Shown: positions 48,685 to 57,904 of the stretch, one piece after another
Layout: each line of letters starts with the position of its first letter
How positions within the stretch are numbered: the stretch's first letter is position 1
Source: Barnesiella sp.
GTDB lineage: Bacteria > Bacteroidota > Bacteroidia > Bacteroidales > Muribaculaceae
Length of the DNA: 64,000 nt
Assembly: GCA_014801075.1 (NCBI GenBank)
Contig: JAAVEW010000023.1
Location: forward strand, 62,001 to 126,000
Reading direction: 5' to 3'
The notes under the pieces: generated by a model
Told to the model about the DNA's origin: nothing
What the model saw: the letters and a program-made list of their open reading frames with translations, nothing else
Databases searched by the model: none
Program-made: the position numbers and the translations under genes

Positions 48685-49128
48685 TTAATGTGGAGCGACG
48701 GCGGCCTCGCGTGCCTCGCGCACTATCAGCAGCAGTTCGTCGCTGACTTCGGGGGGGAGGGGTATATGGCGCAGCTGCAGCGAGCGTGCCCATCCCGCTA
48801 TGTCGGAGGGGATGAGGGTCAGGAGTATGTCGCGGAATTGCTCGGTCTCCTCGCCGGTGTAGTCCTCGCCGCTGCGGTTGGCGTAGATGTCGAGCTCTTC
48901 GTCGTCGTAATATTCTATCTCGGTTGAGACGGCCGTGGAGAGTGAATCCTTCTCGCAGGTGAGGTGCATGCCGCAGCAGCCGGAGTCGTTGTCGGCGTCT
49001 GCCGGGGTGGCGTTGTCTGCCTCGGTGTCAGCGGTTTGTGGCTGTCGGCGGCGACCGCCGCGGTCAAGCAGGTAGATCAGTGCGCCCCCTGCCACGAGTA
49101 TGGCTAATATGATTGCGGCTGCTATCAT
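48685..49128 (-). CDS. Small membrane-anchored protein with CCGMHLTC motif
   Basis: N-terminal TM helix (AAAIILAILVAGGALIYLL), then DSGCCGMHLTCEKDSL and an acidic domain; overlaps the aroA stop. Confidence 0.75.
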   Translation of the reverse strand: MIAAAIILAILVAGGALIYLLDRGGRRRQPQTADTEADNATPADADNDSGCCGMHLTCEKDSLSTAVSTEIEYYDDEELDIYANRSGEDYTGEETEQFRDILLTLIPSDIAGWARSLQLRHIPLPPEVSDELLLIVREAREAAVAPH

Positions 49129-50459
49129 AACGGTGTGGCGCTTGAGAGTCCAGAATTGTCAATGTCGGTGAGCGGGGTGTCATCGTCGGGGCCGTCGGCA
49201 TCGGCGTCGGTCAGTGTGAATCCGGCGCTTGCGAGGTCGTCCCAGAATCCCGGGTAGGACTTGCTCACCACCTCGGCGTTGCGTACCACGATGCCGGGTA
49301 TCAGCACAGCGGTGGGGGCGAAGGCCATAGCCATGCGGTGGTCATCGTAGGTGTCGATGGCCGGCCGCTCGAATATGGGGTGACGCGCTCCGTTCCACAC
49401 GAGTTCGGAGTCGTTGCGTATCTCCACTATTATGCCGAATTTATCGAGTTCGGCGCGCAGTGCCTCCAGACGGTCAGTCTCCTTGACACGCAGCGATTTG
49501 AGTCCGCGCAGGTGGAAGGGTATGCCGAGCATGGCGGCGGTGACGGCAAGTGTCTGCGCCAGGTCGGGAGTGTCGACGAGGTCGGTCTCGAACCGCGAGA
49601 ACTGTTCGGGAGTGGGCGCCACTTCGAGAGCGTCGGCCACATCCTCTGACTCGGAGGTGGCTACGCCGAGCATGTCGAAGAGTCGGGCGCAGGCGCTGTC
49701 GCCCTGCAGCGAGGGGAGGCGCAGCGAGGGGAGGGTCACGAATCCTGCCGTAAGTGCCGCTGTCTCATACCAGTAGGATGCGGCTGACCAGTCGGGCTCG
49801 GCAACGGTATCTCCCGCCTTGGAGTAGGGTACTGGGGCCACGACAATATCCTCGAACGGTGCGTCAAACTCTACCTGCGCTCCGGCGCGGCGCATCAGTT
49901 CGGCGGTCATGTCGATATAAGGTTTTGACATCAGCATCCCTTCGAGGTGGAGGGTCAGGCCCTCGGTCATGACGGGCGCTGTCATCATCAGTGCCGATAT
50001 GAACTGCGAGCTTACCGAGGCGTCGATGCTGATGCGTCCGCCGCGCAGCTGACGGCCGTTGATATGCAGCGGCAGGTACCCCTCGCGGTCAAGGCACTCG
50101 ATGTCGGCGCCGAGGGCGCGTAGCGAGTCGATGAGTATTCCCATGGGGCGCTGACGCATGCGCTCGCTGCCGTCGACCACGGCGCTGATGCCGGGGCGCG
50201 AACTGAGGTAGGCGGTGATGAAGCGTGTGGCAGTGCCGGCGGCGCCGGTGTTGACCGTAATCTCACCGTTGGCTTCGGCCGCCAGTCGGAGTGCCTGCGC
50301 CAGAAGTCGGGTGTCGTCGCAGTCGGCTATGGTCAGTTCGGAGGACGCGTCGGGAGTCAGGGCGTTGATTACGAGCATGCGGTTGCTGATGCTCTTGGAG
50401 AGTGGCAGATTGACGGTTGCCATCATCATCTCCTCCGGCGGGAATATTCGGTAGTTCAT
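49125..50459 (-). CDS. aroA: 3-phosphoshikimate 1-carboxyvinyltransferase
   Basis: VNLPLSKSISNRMLVINAL, GAAGTATRFITAYL, SLRVKETDRLEALRAEL; start adjusted to MNYRIFPPEE. Confidence 0.93.
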   Translation of the reverse strand: MNYRIFPPEEMMMATVNLPLSKSISNRMLVINALTPDASSELTIADCDDTRLLAQALRLAAEANGEITVNTGAAGTATRFITAYLSSRPGISAVVDGSERMRQRPMGILIDSLRALGADIECLDREGYLPLHINGRQLRGGRISIDASVSSQFISALMMTAPVMTEGLTLHLEGMLMSKPYIDMTAELMRRAGAQVEFDAPFEDIVVAPVPYSKAGDTVAEPDWSAASYWYETAALTAGFVTLPSLRLPSLQGDSACARLFDMLGVATSESEDVADALEVAPTPEQFSRFETDLVDTPDLAQTLAVTAAMLGIPFHLRGLKSLRVKETDRLEALRAELDKFGIIVEIRNDSELVWNGARHPIFERPAIDTYDDHRMAMAFAPTAVLIPGIVVRNAEVVSKSYPGFWDDLASAGFTLTDADADGPDDDTPLTDIDNSGLSSATPL

Positions 50460-50541
50460 ATCGCTTTTGTTTTGCAGTGGGGTGGTTGCTGAGGCGCTGT
50501 TGCTGATTGGGGCGCATCGCAGCCTGTATGTTTGTAAAATC

Positions 50542-51735
50542 TCAGGCTTCGGCCGGGTGGCGCTCAAGCGCGGCGGCTATGCGTGCGAGGCTCTCGTCGA
50601 TGACGCTGCGCGGCGTGGCCACGTTCATGCGCATGAACCCTTCACCCTCGGTGCCGAACATGGCGCCGTCGTTGAGGGCAAGGTGGGCTTCCTTCACGAA
50701 AAATTCATTGAGGCGGTCGTGGTCGAGGCCGAGCCCGCGGCAGTCGAGCCATATGAGGAACGATGCCTGCGGACGGTACACTTTTATCCGCCCGTCGGAT
50801 ATGCGCTCTATCTCGCCGGCGGCATGGTCGATGTTGGCCTGTATATAGTCCAGAGCTTCCGAGAGCCATTCCTCGCCGTGGTTGTAGGCGGCGATAGTGC
50901 CGATGGTGGCGAAGCAGGTGGGGGCGTTGAATTCGTTATTCTCCATCCAATCGAAGAAGTTGTCGCGCAGCGCTTTATCCTTGATTACGCACCATGAGCT
51001 GACGAGCCCGGGCACGTTGAATGTCTTGGAGGGGGCGCCGAGCATGATGCCGGTGCGGCGGGCGTTGTCGCTCACCGAGAGGTAGGGAATGTGTGGCTCG
51101 CCGTTGAGCATGAGGTCGCCGTGTATCTCGTCGGAAACTACAATGACCCCCTCGGCGGCGCATATATCGGCAACGCGGGCGAGCGTTTCGCGGCTCCACT
51201 GTATGCCAATTGGGTTGTGGGGGTTGCAGAGTATCATCATGCGAGGGTGCTCGCGTCGCACTATCTCTTCGAGTCCGTCGAGGTCCATCTCGTAGTTGTC
51301 GTCGCGGCGTATCAGCGGGTTGTTGAGGGCCACGCAGCCGTTGCTCTCGACGAGGCGACGGAAGGGATGATAGACGGGCGGTTGTATCACAATCTTGTCG
51401 CCGGGCTTGCAGAATCGGTTGATTACGAAGCCTATACCCTTCACTATGCCGGGGATGTAGGTCATCTCGTCGGGCGTGGCGGTGAAGTTGTGGCGGCGCT
51501 GCAGCCAGCCGGCGATGGTGGGGAAAAAGTCGTCGGGCACCGAAGCGTAGCCGTAGATGCGGTGGCTTATGCGCTGCTGCAGTGCTTCCGTTATTTCAGG
51601 GCACACGGTGAAGTCCATGTCGGCAATCCACATAGGTAACAGATTGTCGCAGTCAAACCATTTGTTGAGCTCGCAATACTTTATTGCGTCGCTGTGCGAT
51701 CGGTCGATAATTGAGTCAAAGTTATATTTTCCCAT
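50542..51735 (-). CDS. PatB/MalY-family PLP-dependent aminotransferase/C-S lyase
   Basis: NPHNPIGIQWSRETLARVADIC, VVSDEIHGDLMLNG, GAPSKTFNVPGL. Confidence 0.93.
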   Translation of the reverse strand: MGKYNFDSIIDRSHSDAIKYCELNKWFDCDNLLPMWIADMDFTVCPEITEALQQRISHRIYGYASVPDDFFPTIAGWLQRRHNFTATPDEMTYIPGIVKGIGFVINRFCKPGDKIVIQPPVYHPFRRLVESNGCVALNNPLIRRDDNYEMDLDGLEEIVRREHPRMMILCNPHNPIGIQWSRETLARVADICAAEGVIVVSDEIHGDLMLNGEPHIPYLSVSDNARRTGIMLGAPSKTFNVPGLVSSWCVIKDKALRDNFFDWMENNEFNAPTCFATIGTIAAYNHGEEWLSEALDYIQANIDHAAGEIERISDGRIKVYRPQASFLIWLDCRGLGLDHDRLNEFFVKEAHLALNDGAMFGTEGEGFMRMNVATPRSVIDESLARIAAALERHPAEA

Positions 51736-51769
51736 TGCGGTAGGTTGTGATGGTATTGTAATCCGATTA

Positions 51770-51777
51770 CAAAGATA
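51770..51777 (-). promoter_or_regulatory. Bacteroidetes -7 element for the patB-like gene
   Basis: TATCTTTG on the minus strand, 35 bp before the start codon. Confidence 0.55.
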
Positions 51778-51932
51778 ATGAAAAAATGGAGACTTTCTGA
51801 TTGAATTGCTTGATATGGTAAAAACTATTTCCTAATTTTGGGATATATAATGCAGCGGTTGCCTCCCGATTGGGGGGTAAGTGGCGCAGCAGAAGTGATA
51901 CACGCAAGTGAAACTATTTAAAATTTAACGTC

Positions 51933-52481
51933 ATGGTCATAGAGGAAATACTCAATTACAACAAGAATTTTGTGGAGAGCAAAGGCTATGAGCCTTATAT
52001 CACCAACAAGTATCCGGACAAGAAGATAGCCATACTCTCGTGTATGGACACCCGCCTTACCGAACTGCTCCCTGCCGCCCTGGGCATACGCAACGGCGAC
52101 GTGAAGCTTATAAAGAATGCGGGCGGTATCATATCCCACCCCTTCGGGTCGGTGATACGTTCGCTCATGGTCGCTATCTATGAGCTTCATGTGGAGGAGG
52201 TTATGGTGGTGGCTCACAGCGACTGCGGCGCGTGCCACATGAGTGCCGAGAGCATGATTGAGCATATGCTCCAGCGCGGCATCAAGCAGGAGACCATCGA
52301 CATGATACGTTTCTGCGGCATTGACTTCGAGAAGTGGCTCTACGGCTTCGGCGACACCCGTAAGAGCGTGATTGACACCGTTGAAGCTATCCGCAACCAC
52401 CCTCTCATCCCCCACGACATAACAATCCGCGGCTTCATCATCGACTCCACCACCGGCGCCCTCACCGAAGTCGAGTGCTGA
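51933..52481 (+). CDS. Beta-class carbonic anhydrase
   Basis: CMDTRLTELLPAALGIRNGD, VVAHSDCGACHM zinc-ligand motifs. Confidence 0.93.
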   Translation: MVIEEILNYNKNFVESKGYEPYITNKYPDKKIAILSCMDTRLTELLPAALGIRNGDVKLIKNAGGIISHPFGSVIRSLMVAIYELHVEEVMVVAHSDCGACHMSAESMIEHMLQRGIKQETIDMIRFCGIDFEKWLYGFGDTRKSVIDTVEAIRNHPLIPHDITIRGFIIDSTTGALTEVEC

Positions 52482-53766
52482 CAAGTAGGAAATTGACGGT
52501 GTAGTCAATCAGCTGGCCACCCATCAGTATCAGTATTGCCGAGGTGGGGAGCATGAGGCGGCCGAAATCGTTTTGCGCATAGAGTAATACCGACAGCAGG
52601 CTGCCACCTCCGAGCATGAGTATCAGGAAGTTGACGAGCGAGAAGCGCCGGCGCACTATCCATATCGCTACGAAAGCGATGGTATAAAGCATGACTACCA
52701 GGTCGTTACAGATATTTTTAACCGGACCCTGAGCGTGGAAACTGTCGACGATTCGCTTCACGATGTTGCTGTACCACACGTCGGGATGCTCATGTTTCAC
52801 CCGCGCGGCGTATCGGTCAATGTCGCTGTAATTCATAATGCAACTGTCGACAAGTATATCAAACTCAGTGTATTGCATGAGTATGTATTGCTCGGAAAGT
52901 CGGTCGCCCTCCTTCCGGTGGCTCTGCATCACGCGCAGCGCCTCGGGGTTGTCTGCGAGCAGCTCGGGGTATATGTCGTTGAACTCGCGCGCCATGTAGT
53001 AGTTATTGACTATCGACACGGTGGAGATGGTGGAAACACCCGTGCGGCTTTCCATCTCGTCGACATACAGTTTGTAGACAACGCCGGTGGGTATGAGCGT
53101 CAGCAGCAGCCACAGCACCTGACGGCGATATTTCTTCATGAACACCCCGGTCACGGCGAGTCCTACGATAGCCATAGCGAGAATAAGGAGCGACGGCCGC
53201 AGCATGATTTCAGTCAGTGTAAGCAGCGCTATTGCAACGCCGTAGCCGAGCCGCGCACGTTGCAGGAATCGCCACACGCAGTAGGTCCACAACGACGTCA
53301 GGCTGAATGCAAGCGCCTCAGTACCAAGCAGATTTAAGGTGTTGACAATGGGGTAGAACAGGAAGTAGAGAAAGATGGTGAACCATGCCACGCGGCGGTT
53401 GGAGATGACGCTGCGTATCATGCGGCTGAACGGTATGCCGCACGCATAGAACACCACGGTCTGCAGCAATAGGGGGAACAACGCCCAGTGCTCCTGCCCG
53501 AAAATCAGTCGGCCCAGGCCGATTACGGCGGGGTAGAGCGGCGTACGGAACGTGTCGATGTCGCCGTGGCGGGTGCATCCGTTCCATGCTCCGATGTAGG
53601 ACGGAGTGTCGGCGTTGTAGACCAGACCTTTAAGAGCTATTATGGCCGCAAGCATCAGTAGGCTCAGGGCTATGGCTACGCAGAGCGGATTGAATCCCTG
53701 AAGCCAACGCAGCGCGCGGTTGCTTGATATATTGCTGTTTGTATCGATCATATCAGTAGATGTCAA
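52462..53766 (-). CDS. Polytopic membrane protein, glycosyltransferase-39/87-like
   Basis: Many TM segments; YNADTPSYIGAWNG and FRTPLYPAVIGLG resemble polyprenol-sugar-dependent transferases. Confidence 0.65.
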   Translation of the reverse strand: MTSTDMIDTNSNISSNRALRWLQGFNPLCVAIALSLLMLAAIIALKGLVYNADTPSYIGAWNGCTRHGDIDTFRTPLYPAVIGLGRLIFGQEHWALFPLLLQTVVFYACGIPFSRMIRSVISNRRVAWFTIFLYFLFYPIVNTLNLLGTEALAFSLTSLWTYCVWRFLQRARLGYGVAIALLTLTEIMLRPSLLILAMAIVGLAVTGVFMKKYRRQVLWLLLTLIPTGVVYKLYVDEMESRTGVSTISTVSIVNNYYMAREFNDIYPELLADNPEALRVMQSHRKEGDRLSEQYILMQYTEFDILVDSCIMNYSDIDRYAARVKHEHPDVWYSNIVKRIVDSFHAQGPVKNICNDLVVMLYTIAFVAIWIVRRRFSLVNFLILMLGGGSLLSVLLYAQNDFGRLMLPTSAILILMGGQLIDYTVNFLLVSTRLR

Positions 53767-53841
53767 ATTCTATCTGTTTTCCTGATTCTAAATTATATCC
53801 GTTATATCATATATTCACAACGAGTATTCACAACGAGTATA

Positions 53842-54816
53842 TCATATATTCACGACGAGATAGGTGATATAGCCCGCGTAGCAGAGCGCGAATACCGCTC
53901 CTTCGGCGCGTGTGATGGTGCGGCGTCCGAAGAGCCAGCCGCAGGTGAGGAAGAGCAGCGATGCGCCCATAAGTGTCAGCAGGTCAACGTTGCCGATGCC
54001 TCCTAACGCTACGGGGTGGACGGTGGCCGTCGTTCCCAATACCAGGAATATGTTGAAAATGTTGGAACCTATGACGTTGCCCACGGCCATCGACGTGCGA
54101 CCCTTGCGCGCCGCCACGATTGAGGTGGCGAGTTCGGGGAGCGATGACCCGGCGGCGGCGATGGTCAGTCCGATTACGGCATCGCTGATACCCATCATCG
54201 AGGCTATGCCCGATGCTCCTGATACGAAGCGGTCACCACCGATTATGAGCATTGCAAGACCGCCGGCTACCCATATGACGGCTTTGAGCGGTTTAAACTC
54301 TTTCTTCGCGGCGTTGTCGGCGGCGAGTGGTTCGTCGGGCCCTGCATTTTTTGCGGCCGCGAAGGTGTACCACATGAATATGCCGAAGAAAATCAGCAAT
54401 ATAAGTCCTTCGGCACGCGATACTGTGGCCGTTGCGTCGCCGTCGAGCAGCGGCGTGTTACCGAGAATGAGCAGTACGAGTGACGATATTATCATCATCG
54501 GTATCTCGCGGGTCATGACGGTGCGCTCTATCACTATGGGGCGCACTATCGCCGTGATACCTACGATGGCAAGTATATTGAATGTGTTGGACCCCACCAC
54601 ATTACCTATCGCCATGCCGGAGTTGCCGTTGATGGCTGACAGCACGGAGATGACGAGTTCGGGGGTGGAAGTGCCGAATGCTACGACCGTCAGACCGACC
54701 ACGAGGTCGGAGATACCAAGTCGGCGGGCTATGGCCGACGCTCCGTCGGTAAGGGCGTTGGCGCCGACAAGTATCAGCACCAATCCAACTACTATATATA
54801 TAATATCGAGAAACAT
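53842..54816 (-). CDS. Calcium/sodium antiporter
   Basis: Duplicated GLTVVAFGTSTPEL / GLTIAAAGSSLPEL and GNVVGSNTFNI / GNVIGSNIFNI motifs. Confidence 0.95.
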   Translation of the reverse strand: MFLDIIYIVVGLVLILVGANALTDGASAIARRLGISDLVVGLTVVAFGTSTPELVISVLSAINGNSGMAIGNVVGSNTFNILAIVGITAIVRPIVIERTVMTREIPMMIISSLVLLILGNTPLLDGDATATVSRAEGLILLIFFGIFMWYTFAAAKNAGPDEPLAADNAAKKEFKPLKAVIWVAGGLAMLIIGGDRFVSGASGIASMMGISDAVIGLTIAAAGSSLPELATSIVAARKGRTSMAVGNVIGSNIFNIFLVLGTTATVHPVALGGIGNVDLLTLMGASLLFLTCGWLFGRRTITRAEGAVFALCYAGYITYLVVNI

Positions 54817-54845
54817 AATGAAGTTAGTGTTTTAAAGGTTGGGGA

Positions 54846-55005
54846 GTGCGGCCGAGGACGAGCATTGCTTTGTGGGGGTGTGCGGCCGAGGACGGCCCCA
54901 CCACGGTGTTGAGCATTGCTTTGTGGGAAGTGCGGCCGGGGACGGCCCCACCACGTTGTTTGAGCATTGCTTTGTGGGAAGTGCGGCCGAGGACGGCCCC
55001 ACCAC
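54846..55005. repeat. 51-bp tandem repeat containing the GTGCGGCCGAGGACGGCCCCACCAC motif
   Basis: 25-bp motif at 54880-54904, 54930-54954 (1 mismatch), 54981-55005 and a truncated copy at 54846-54860; linker gagcattgctttgtggg at 54860, 54911, 54962. Confidence 0.95.
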
Positions 55006-55021
55006 GGTGTGCGGTAGCCCA

Positions 55022-55061
55022 ATTATGAATTATGAATTATGCATTATGAATTATGAATTGC
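55022..55061. repeat. AATTATGAATTATG-type simple repeat
   Basis: attatgaattatgaattatgcattatgaattatgaattg. Confidence 0.8.
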
Positions 55062-55607
55062 GGCAGTCCAAGGGATGTCGCCTATGCCGGCGATGAAGTT
55101 GCAGTGGCGGCTGAGTATGAACAGGTAGTCGCTGAGGCGGTTGATGTAGCGGAGCACGGCGGGGTCGACTTCGTTGCTGAAATCAAGAATGCGGCGCTCG
55201 GCACGGCGGGCAACGGCGCGGGCCACGTGGGCGGCGGCGGCCGATGCAACCCCCTGCGGCAACACGAAGCAACGGAGCGCGGGCACTTCGGCGTCGAGCG
55301 CGTCGATGGTTTGCTCCAGAGTGGCGAGCGAGGCGTCGAGCCGGGGAGTGAGCCGGAGGGTCATCTCCTCGTTGCCTGCTGCGAGATAGCTGCCTATGTC
55401 GAAGAGACGGGCCTGAATGTCGGTGAGCAGCGTGCGGTCGTCGGCGGTCAGCGGGTCGGAGGCAATGAGCACACCGATGAAAGAGTTGAGTTCGTCGACA
55501 GTGCCGTAGGCCTCGATACGGGCCGAGTTCTTGGCCACGCGTGTCCCGTCGACGAGCGACGTAGTGCCCTTGTCGCCGGTGCGGGTGTAGAGAGCTGATT
55601 TTTTCAT
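55044..55607 (-). CDS. Cob(I)alamin adenosyltransferase, PduO type
   Basis: YTRTGDKGTTSLVDGTRVAKNSARIEAYGTVDELNSFIGVL, VARAVARRAERR. Confidence 0.95.
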   Translation of the reverse strand: MKKSALYTRTGDKGTTSLVDGTRVAKNSARIEAYGTVDELNSFIGVLIASDPLTADDRTLLTDIQARLFDIGSYLAAGNEEMTLRLTPRLDASLATLEQTIDALDAEVPALRCFVLPQGVASAAAAHVARAVARRAERRILDFSNEVDPAVLRYINRLSDYLFILSRHCNFIAGIGDIPWTAAIHNS

Positions 55608-56887
55608 TGGTCGTTCTTTTCTGATTCCAGCTCGGTGACGGCGATAAGTTCCAGTCGGGTAGCGCTTTTCTTGATAATCTCGAAGCGGAGATTGTCGAGA
55701 ATGATTACTTCGCCCTCCTCGGGGATAGCCCCGGTGGTGTGGAGGATGTAGCCCATAAGAGTCTGGTATTCATCGTCCTCGGGTATGTCGAGATGGAAAG
55801 TGTCGTTGAGAGTGGTGATTTCGATGCGGCCCGAGAACTCGTAGGAGCCGTCGGGGAGTCGTCGGGCGGTCAGGCGCGCGTGGTCATGCTCGTCCTGAAT
55901 GTCGCCGAAAATCTCCTCCACGAGGTCCTCGAGAGTGACCATGCCCGAGGTGCCTCCAAACTCGTCGACCACGATAGCCATAGAGCGCTTTTCGGAGAGC
56001 ATGCGGCGCATCATCTTGTTGGCGAGCACCGTTTCGGGCGCGAAAATCACCTCCTTGAGGCGGGTGCGCCAGTCAACGTCGGTGTGGAAAAGTTCCGACA
56101 CGTGTATGTAACCGAGGATATTGTCGATATCCTCCTTATAAACAATGATTTTGGAGCGGCCCGACGACACGAAGAGGCGGCACAGCTCGTCGCGGTCAAC
56201 GCGGTCGATGTCGACGGCAAAAATCTCGTTGCGCGGCGTCATGCAGTCGCGCAGGTGGGTGTTGGAAAAGTCGAGCGCGTTGTGGAATATCTTCACCTCG
56301 TTCTCCACCGTCTCCTTCTTCTCCTCCACGTCGTCGATGGTGCGTTCGAGATACTGGTTGAGGTCGCCTACTGAGAGAAGTCCTGAAGCGGCCTGCTCGT
56401 CGCTCACGCCGAAAAGGCGCATCAGCGAGCGCGACAGCCAAGTGGTGAAAAGCGATATGGGATAGAGGATTGCGTAGATTACGAGCATGGGCAACGCGAA
56501 GAATTTGAGCGACGCGTTGGGGTTGATGCGGAAGGTGGTCTTGGGCAGGAACTCGCCGGCAAGGAGTATCACGCCGGTCGATACGAGTGTCTGTATTATC
56601 AGCACGGCAAACTCGCCCATGCCGGCATCGATGAGCGGCTGTTCAAGAAACTTGGCGAAGCCCATACCGTAGATGACAAGGGCTATATTGTTGCCTACCA
56701 GGATAGTGGAGATGAAAAACTCGGAGTGGCGGTAGAATATGTTGAGCGCGCGGCTTATGGGCCCTCCCTTGTTGACGTCGAGTTCGGTGCGCACCCTGTC
56801 GGCGGTGACAAATGCAATCTCGACACCTGAGAAGAGCGCCGAGAAGATGAGTGAGACAAGCGTGATGATTATCCAGATGAAGTCCAT
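55604..56887 (-). CDS. Hemolysin/CNNM-CBS-CorC domain protein (GldE-like)
   Basis: DUF21-like membrane domain, CBS pair, VDEFGGTSGMVTLEDLVEEIFGDIQDEHD. Confidence 0.88.
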   Translation of the reverse strand: MDFIWIIITLVSLIFSALFSGVEIAFVTADRVRTELDVNKGGPISRALNIFYRHSEFFISTILVGNNIALVIYGMGFAKFLEQPLIDAGMGEFAVLIIQTLVSTGVILLAGEFLPKTTFRINPNASLKFFALPMLVIYAILYPISLFTTWLSRSLMRLFGVSDEQAASGLLSVGDLNQYLERTIDDVEEKKETVENEVKIFHNALDFSNTHLRDCMTPRNEIFAVDIDRVDRDELCRLFVSSGRSKIIVYKEDIDNILGYIHVSELFHTDVDWRTRLKEVIFAPETVLANKMMRRMLSEKRSMAIVVDEFGGTSGMVTLEDLVEEIFGDIQDEHDHARLTARRLPDGSYEFSGRIEITTLNDTFHLDIPEDDEYQTLMGYILHTTGAIPEEGEVIILDNLRFEIIKKSATRLELIAVTELESEKNDQ

Positions 56888-56899
56888 AATTGATGTCGG

Positions 56900-57811
56900 T
56901 TACTTTTTAGAGGGGGAGGTTTTTGGGGCGGGTGTGGCTTTTTGCGGAGCGGATGACGCCGACTGCGCGGGCTGCGCCACGGGGCGACCCGGTTGCGCAC
57001 CTGTCGAGGGCTGTTGCGTAGCGGGTTGCAGGCGGTTGGTTACGTCAACCGGCTTGGGATTGTTCTGCCCTTCGACATGTCCGCCGGGTAGCACGTGGGG
57101 CGGCGCGGGAGCCGGGGCGTAGCCGTCGCGCGGGCGTGGCGGACGGCGGCGCAGTTCGCCGGTTGCCAGAGTGTCGGGCACGGTGGCCGCCGAGTCGGAG
57201 GGAGCCTCCTCGCTGCGGTCGCGGTTGAGTTCGGCCGCGGGTATTATCATTGACGGGCGGTAGACTTCGTATTCCGAGATGCGTTCGTCTGACACGAAGC
57301 CGTAGCCCTCGATTATCTTGTCGGACTTTTCGATGTGGATGAATGAGTCGGAGTACATCTTGTGCTCGGCGGTGTTCCAGAACAGGTGCTGGGTGACGAA
57401 GCGGTCGCCCGACTCGTTGTTGATGCGCACGTTGCCGATGAGTTCCCACAGTTTGGGCACGCTGAGATATACGGCCGAGTCACATTCGAAGGTGGATATG
57501 ATGTTCATATCGTTGTCAAACTTCTCGCCGTAGATGCCTTCGGGAAACTTCCAGTTGGGTTCCTTGGCCTCGTCGTAGATGTACCATTTGGTGGCCTCGA
57601 TGTAGTAGCGCACGTAGCCCGAGTCGGAGACGTAGGAGGTGGCATCGTCGGTAAACATCGTCGGCGTCGTCTCCGGGTCGTAGTCGATTTCAGCGAAATG
57701 TTCCTGCTCCGGTTCGTGTGTGGTGAAGGCTACGACGGCTGCTGCGGCAATGATAATCAGTGCCCACCATCGTTTTTTCTGCGGCAGAAATTTCTTCAGT
57801 GATTTCGACAT
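56900..57811 (-). CDS. lptC: LPS export system protein LptC with Pro/Ala-rich C-terminal extension
   Basis: Single TM, LptC-like domain (FTDDATSYVSDSGYVRYYIEATKW), then disordered PPRPRDGYAPAPAPP... tail. Confidence 0.85.
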   Translation of the reverse strand: MSKSLKKFLPQKKRWWALIIIAAAAVVAFTTHEPEQEHFAEIDYDPETTPTMFTDDATSYVSDSGYVRYYIEATKWYIYDEAKEPNWKFPEGIYGEKFDNDMNIISTFECDSAVYLSVPKLWELIGNVRINNESGDRFVTQHLFWNTAEHKMYSDSFIHIEKSDKIIEGYGFVSDERISEYEVYRPSMIIPAAELNRDRSEEAPSDSAATVPDTLATGELRRRPPRPRDGYAPAPAPPHVLPGGHVEGQNNPKPVDVTNRLQPATQQPSTGAQPGRPVAQPAQSASSAPQKATPAPKTSPSKK

Positions 57812-57904
57812 ATTTTAATGCGGGCGCACAAGCGTGTGTGCGTTCCTGTTGTATATGTTCCTGTAATCCCGTATATACTCCTATATATATCTGTATATAA
57901 AGTA

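Noticed and set aside
51933-53766. Overlap of carbonic anhydrase and the membrane protein gene as a possible antisense regulator
   Set aside because: Only a 20-bp convergent 3' overlap; ordinary for compact genomes.
54846-55005. Possible CRISPR array (about 25-bp repeats, about 26-bp spacers)
   Set aside because: The spacers are themselves repeated (gagcattgctttgtggg), units are only ~3, and no cas genes are nearby.
54839-55096. 85-aa ORF CGRGRPHHGVEHCFVG...
   Set aside because: Translation of the 51-bp tandem DNA repeat, not a gene.
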